In this document: positions 63,920 to 64,000 of the stretch, piece by piece
Layout: every line of letters starts with the position of its first letter
How positions within the stretch are numbered: position 1 is the stretch's first letter
Translations under genes and position numbers: made by a program
Assembly (NCBI RefSeq): GCF_028816455.1
Contig: NZ_CP118246.1
Coordinates: 806,001 to 870,000 of the forward strand
Length of the DNA stretch: 64,000 nt
Reading direction: 5' to 3'
Source: Devosia algicola
GTDB taxonomy: Bacteria; Pseudomonadota; Alphaproteobacteria; Rhizobiales; Devosiaceae
Notes under the pieces: generated by a model
Told to the model about the DNA's origin: nothing
Databases searched by the model: none
The model's input: the letters and a program-made list of their open reading frames with translations, nothing else

Positions 63920-64000
63920 ATGGTGGGTGTGAAGATCAAGACGCCAAATGATCGCAACGTCGGTCAGTCGATGTGGCGCGGCTCTCGGCTGAAATGCCCC
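63920..64000 (+). CDS. DUF983 family protein, start only (cut by window edge)
   Basis: 27 codons from the ATG at 63920, one base after the rnr stop. The N-terminus (KIKTPNDRNVGQSMWRGSRL, then KCP) matches the beginning of DUF983 proteins, where the Cys-Pro starts a small zinc-ribbon-like motif. A DUF983 gene after rnr is usual in Rhizobiales. Too little is visible to say more. Confidence 0.75.
   Translation, partial: MVGVKIKTPNDRNVGQSMWRGSRLKCP

Overview
The window looks like the chromosome of an alphaproteobacterium of the Hyphomicrobiales (Rhizobiales), possibly a Devosia-like lineage. The evidence is the gene order argS / SPOR protein / scpA-scpB / tatA-tatB-tatC / serS, popZ next to valS and tolC-pcm, sdhE-mfd divergent to recG, an IalB protein, an Omp25-type barrel protein and a PmpA/PmpB sulfur-transport pair. 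Base composition is moderately GC-rich and even by eye. I see no rRNA, CRISPR array, insertion sequence, phage or integron. Almost everything is core housekeeping.

Layout: 1-9.6 kb (minus) is serS (cut by the window edge), tatCBA, an orphan ABC ATPase, scpB, scpA, a large SPOR membrane protein and argS. 9.6-13 kb holds dgt (minus) divergent from erpA and xth (plus), then a secreted Sel1-repeat protein. 13.4-19.5 kb (minus) is valS, popZ, tolC, pcm and tRNA-Cys. 19.8-24.7 kb holds qor and terC (minus), a plus-strand pmpA-pmpB-ubiH-like operon and a convergent IalB protein. 24.9-31 kb is mfd-sdhE (minus) facing recG (plus). 31-35.5 kb is glmS-glmU, a small SPOR-like protein and tRNA-Lys. 35.7-43 kb is an outer-membrane barrel, map-pgi-tgt-queA, two cyclophilins and coaD. 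43-52.4 kb is an EamA transporter, gatB with two GNAT acetyltransferases and a chorismate mutase, a YjhX-like protein, and the gatA/gatC neighbourhood. 52.4-64 kb (mainly plus) is ruvX, pyrB-pyrC-plsY-dprA, an aldo/keto reductase (minus), topA, rnr and the start of a DUF983 gene.

The most striking property is at the nucleotide level. About 25 reading-frame breaks interrupt otherwise well-conserved, mostly essential genes (tatC, argS, glmS, glmU, gatB, topA, mfd, recG and others). Nineteen fall exactly on the hexamer GAGNCT (usually GAGCCT) or its complement, where the protein requires GAGCT: one extra base sits in the middle of AG^CT. Correcting each break gives a whole number of codons and a normal family length. 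The breaks ignore reading phase and coding strand, so a sequence-specific read or consensus error, perhaps caused by a modified base, is the leading explanation. Two more breaks share GGATTCTG (GGATTCG expected) and two are six-C tracts where seven are expected. Broken genes are therefore annotated as intact CDS with the break marked.

Other points of interest: a dihydroorotase paralogue after pyrB without its metal-binding HxH motif; a tRNA-guanine transglycosylase lacking two of three zinc cysteines; a lone ABC ATPase between scpB and tatA, with no nagZ where relatives usually carry it; histone H1-like Lys/Ala/Pro tails on TatB, TerC and TopA; and a solitary YjhX-type protein bracketed by two hairpins. 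I did not find a clearly new multi-gene system.
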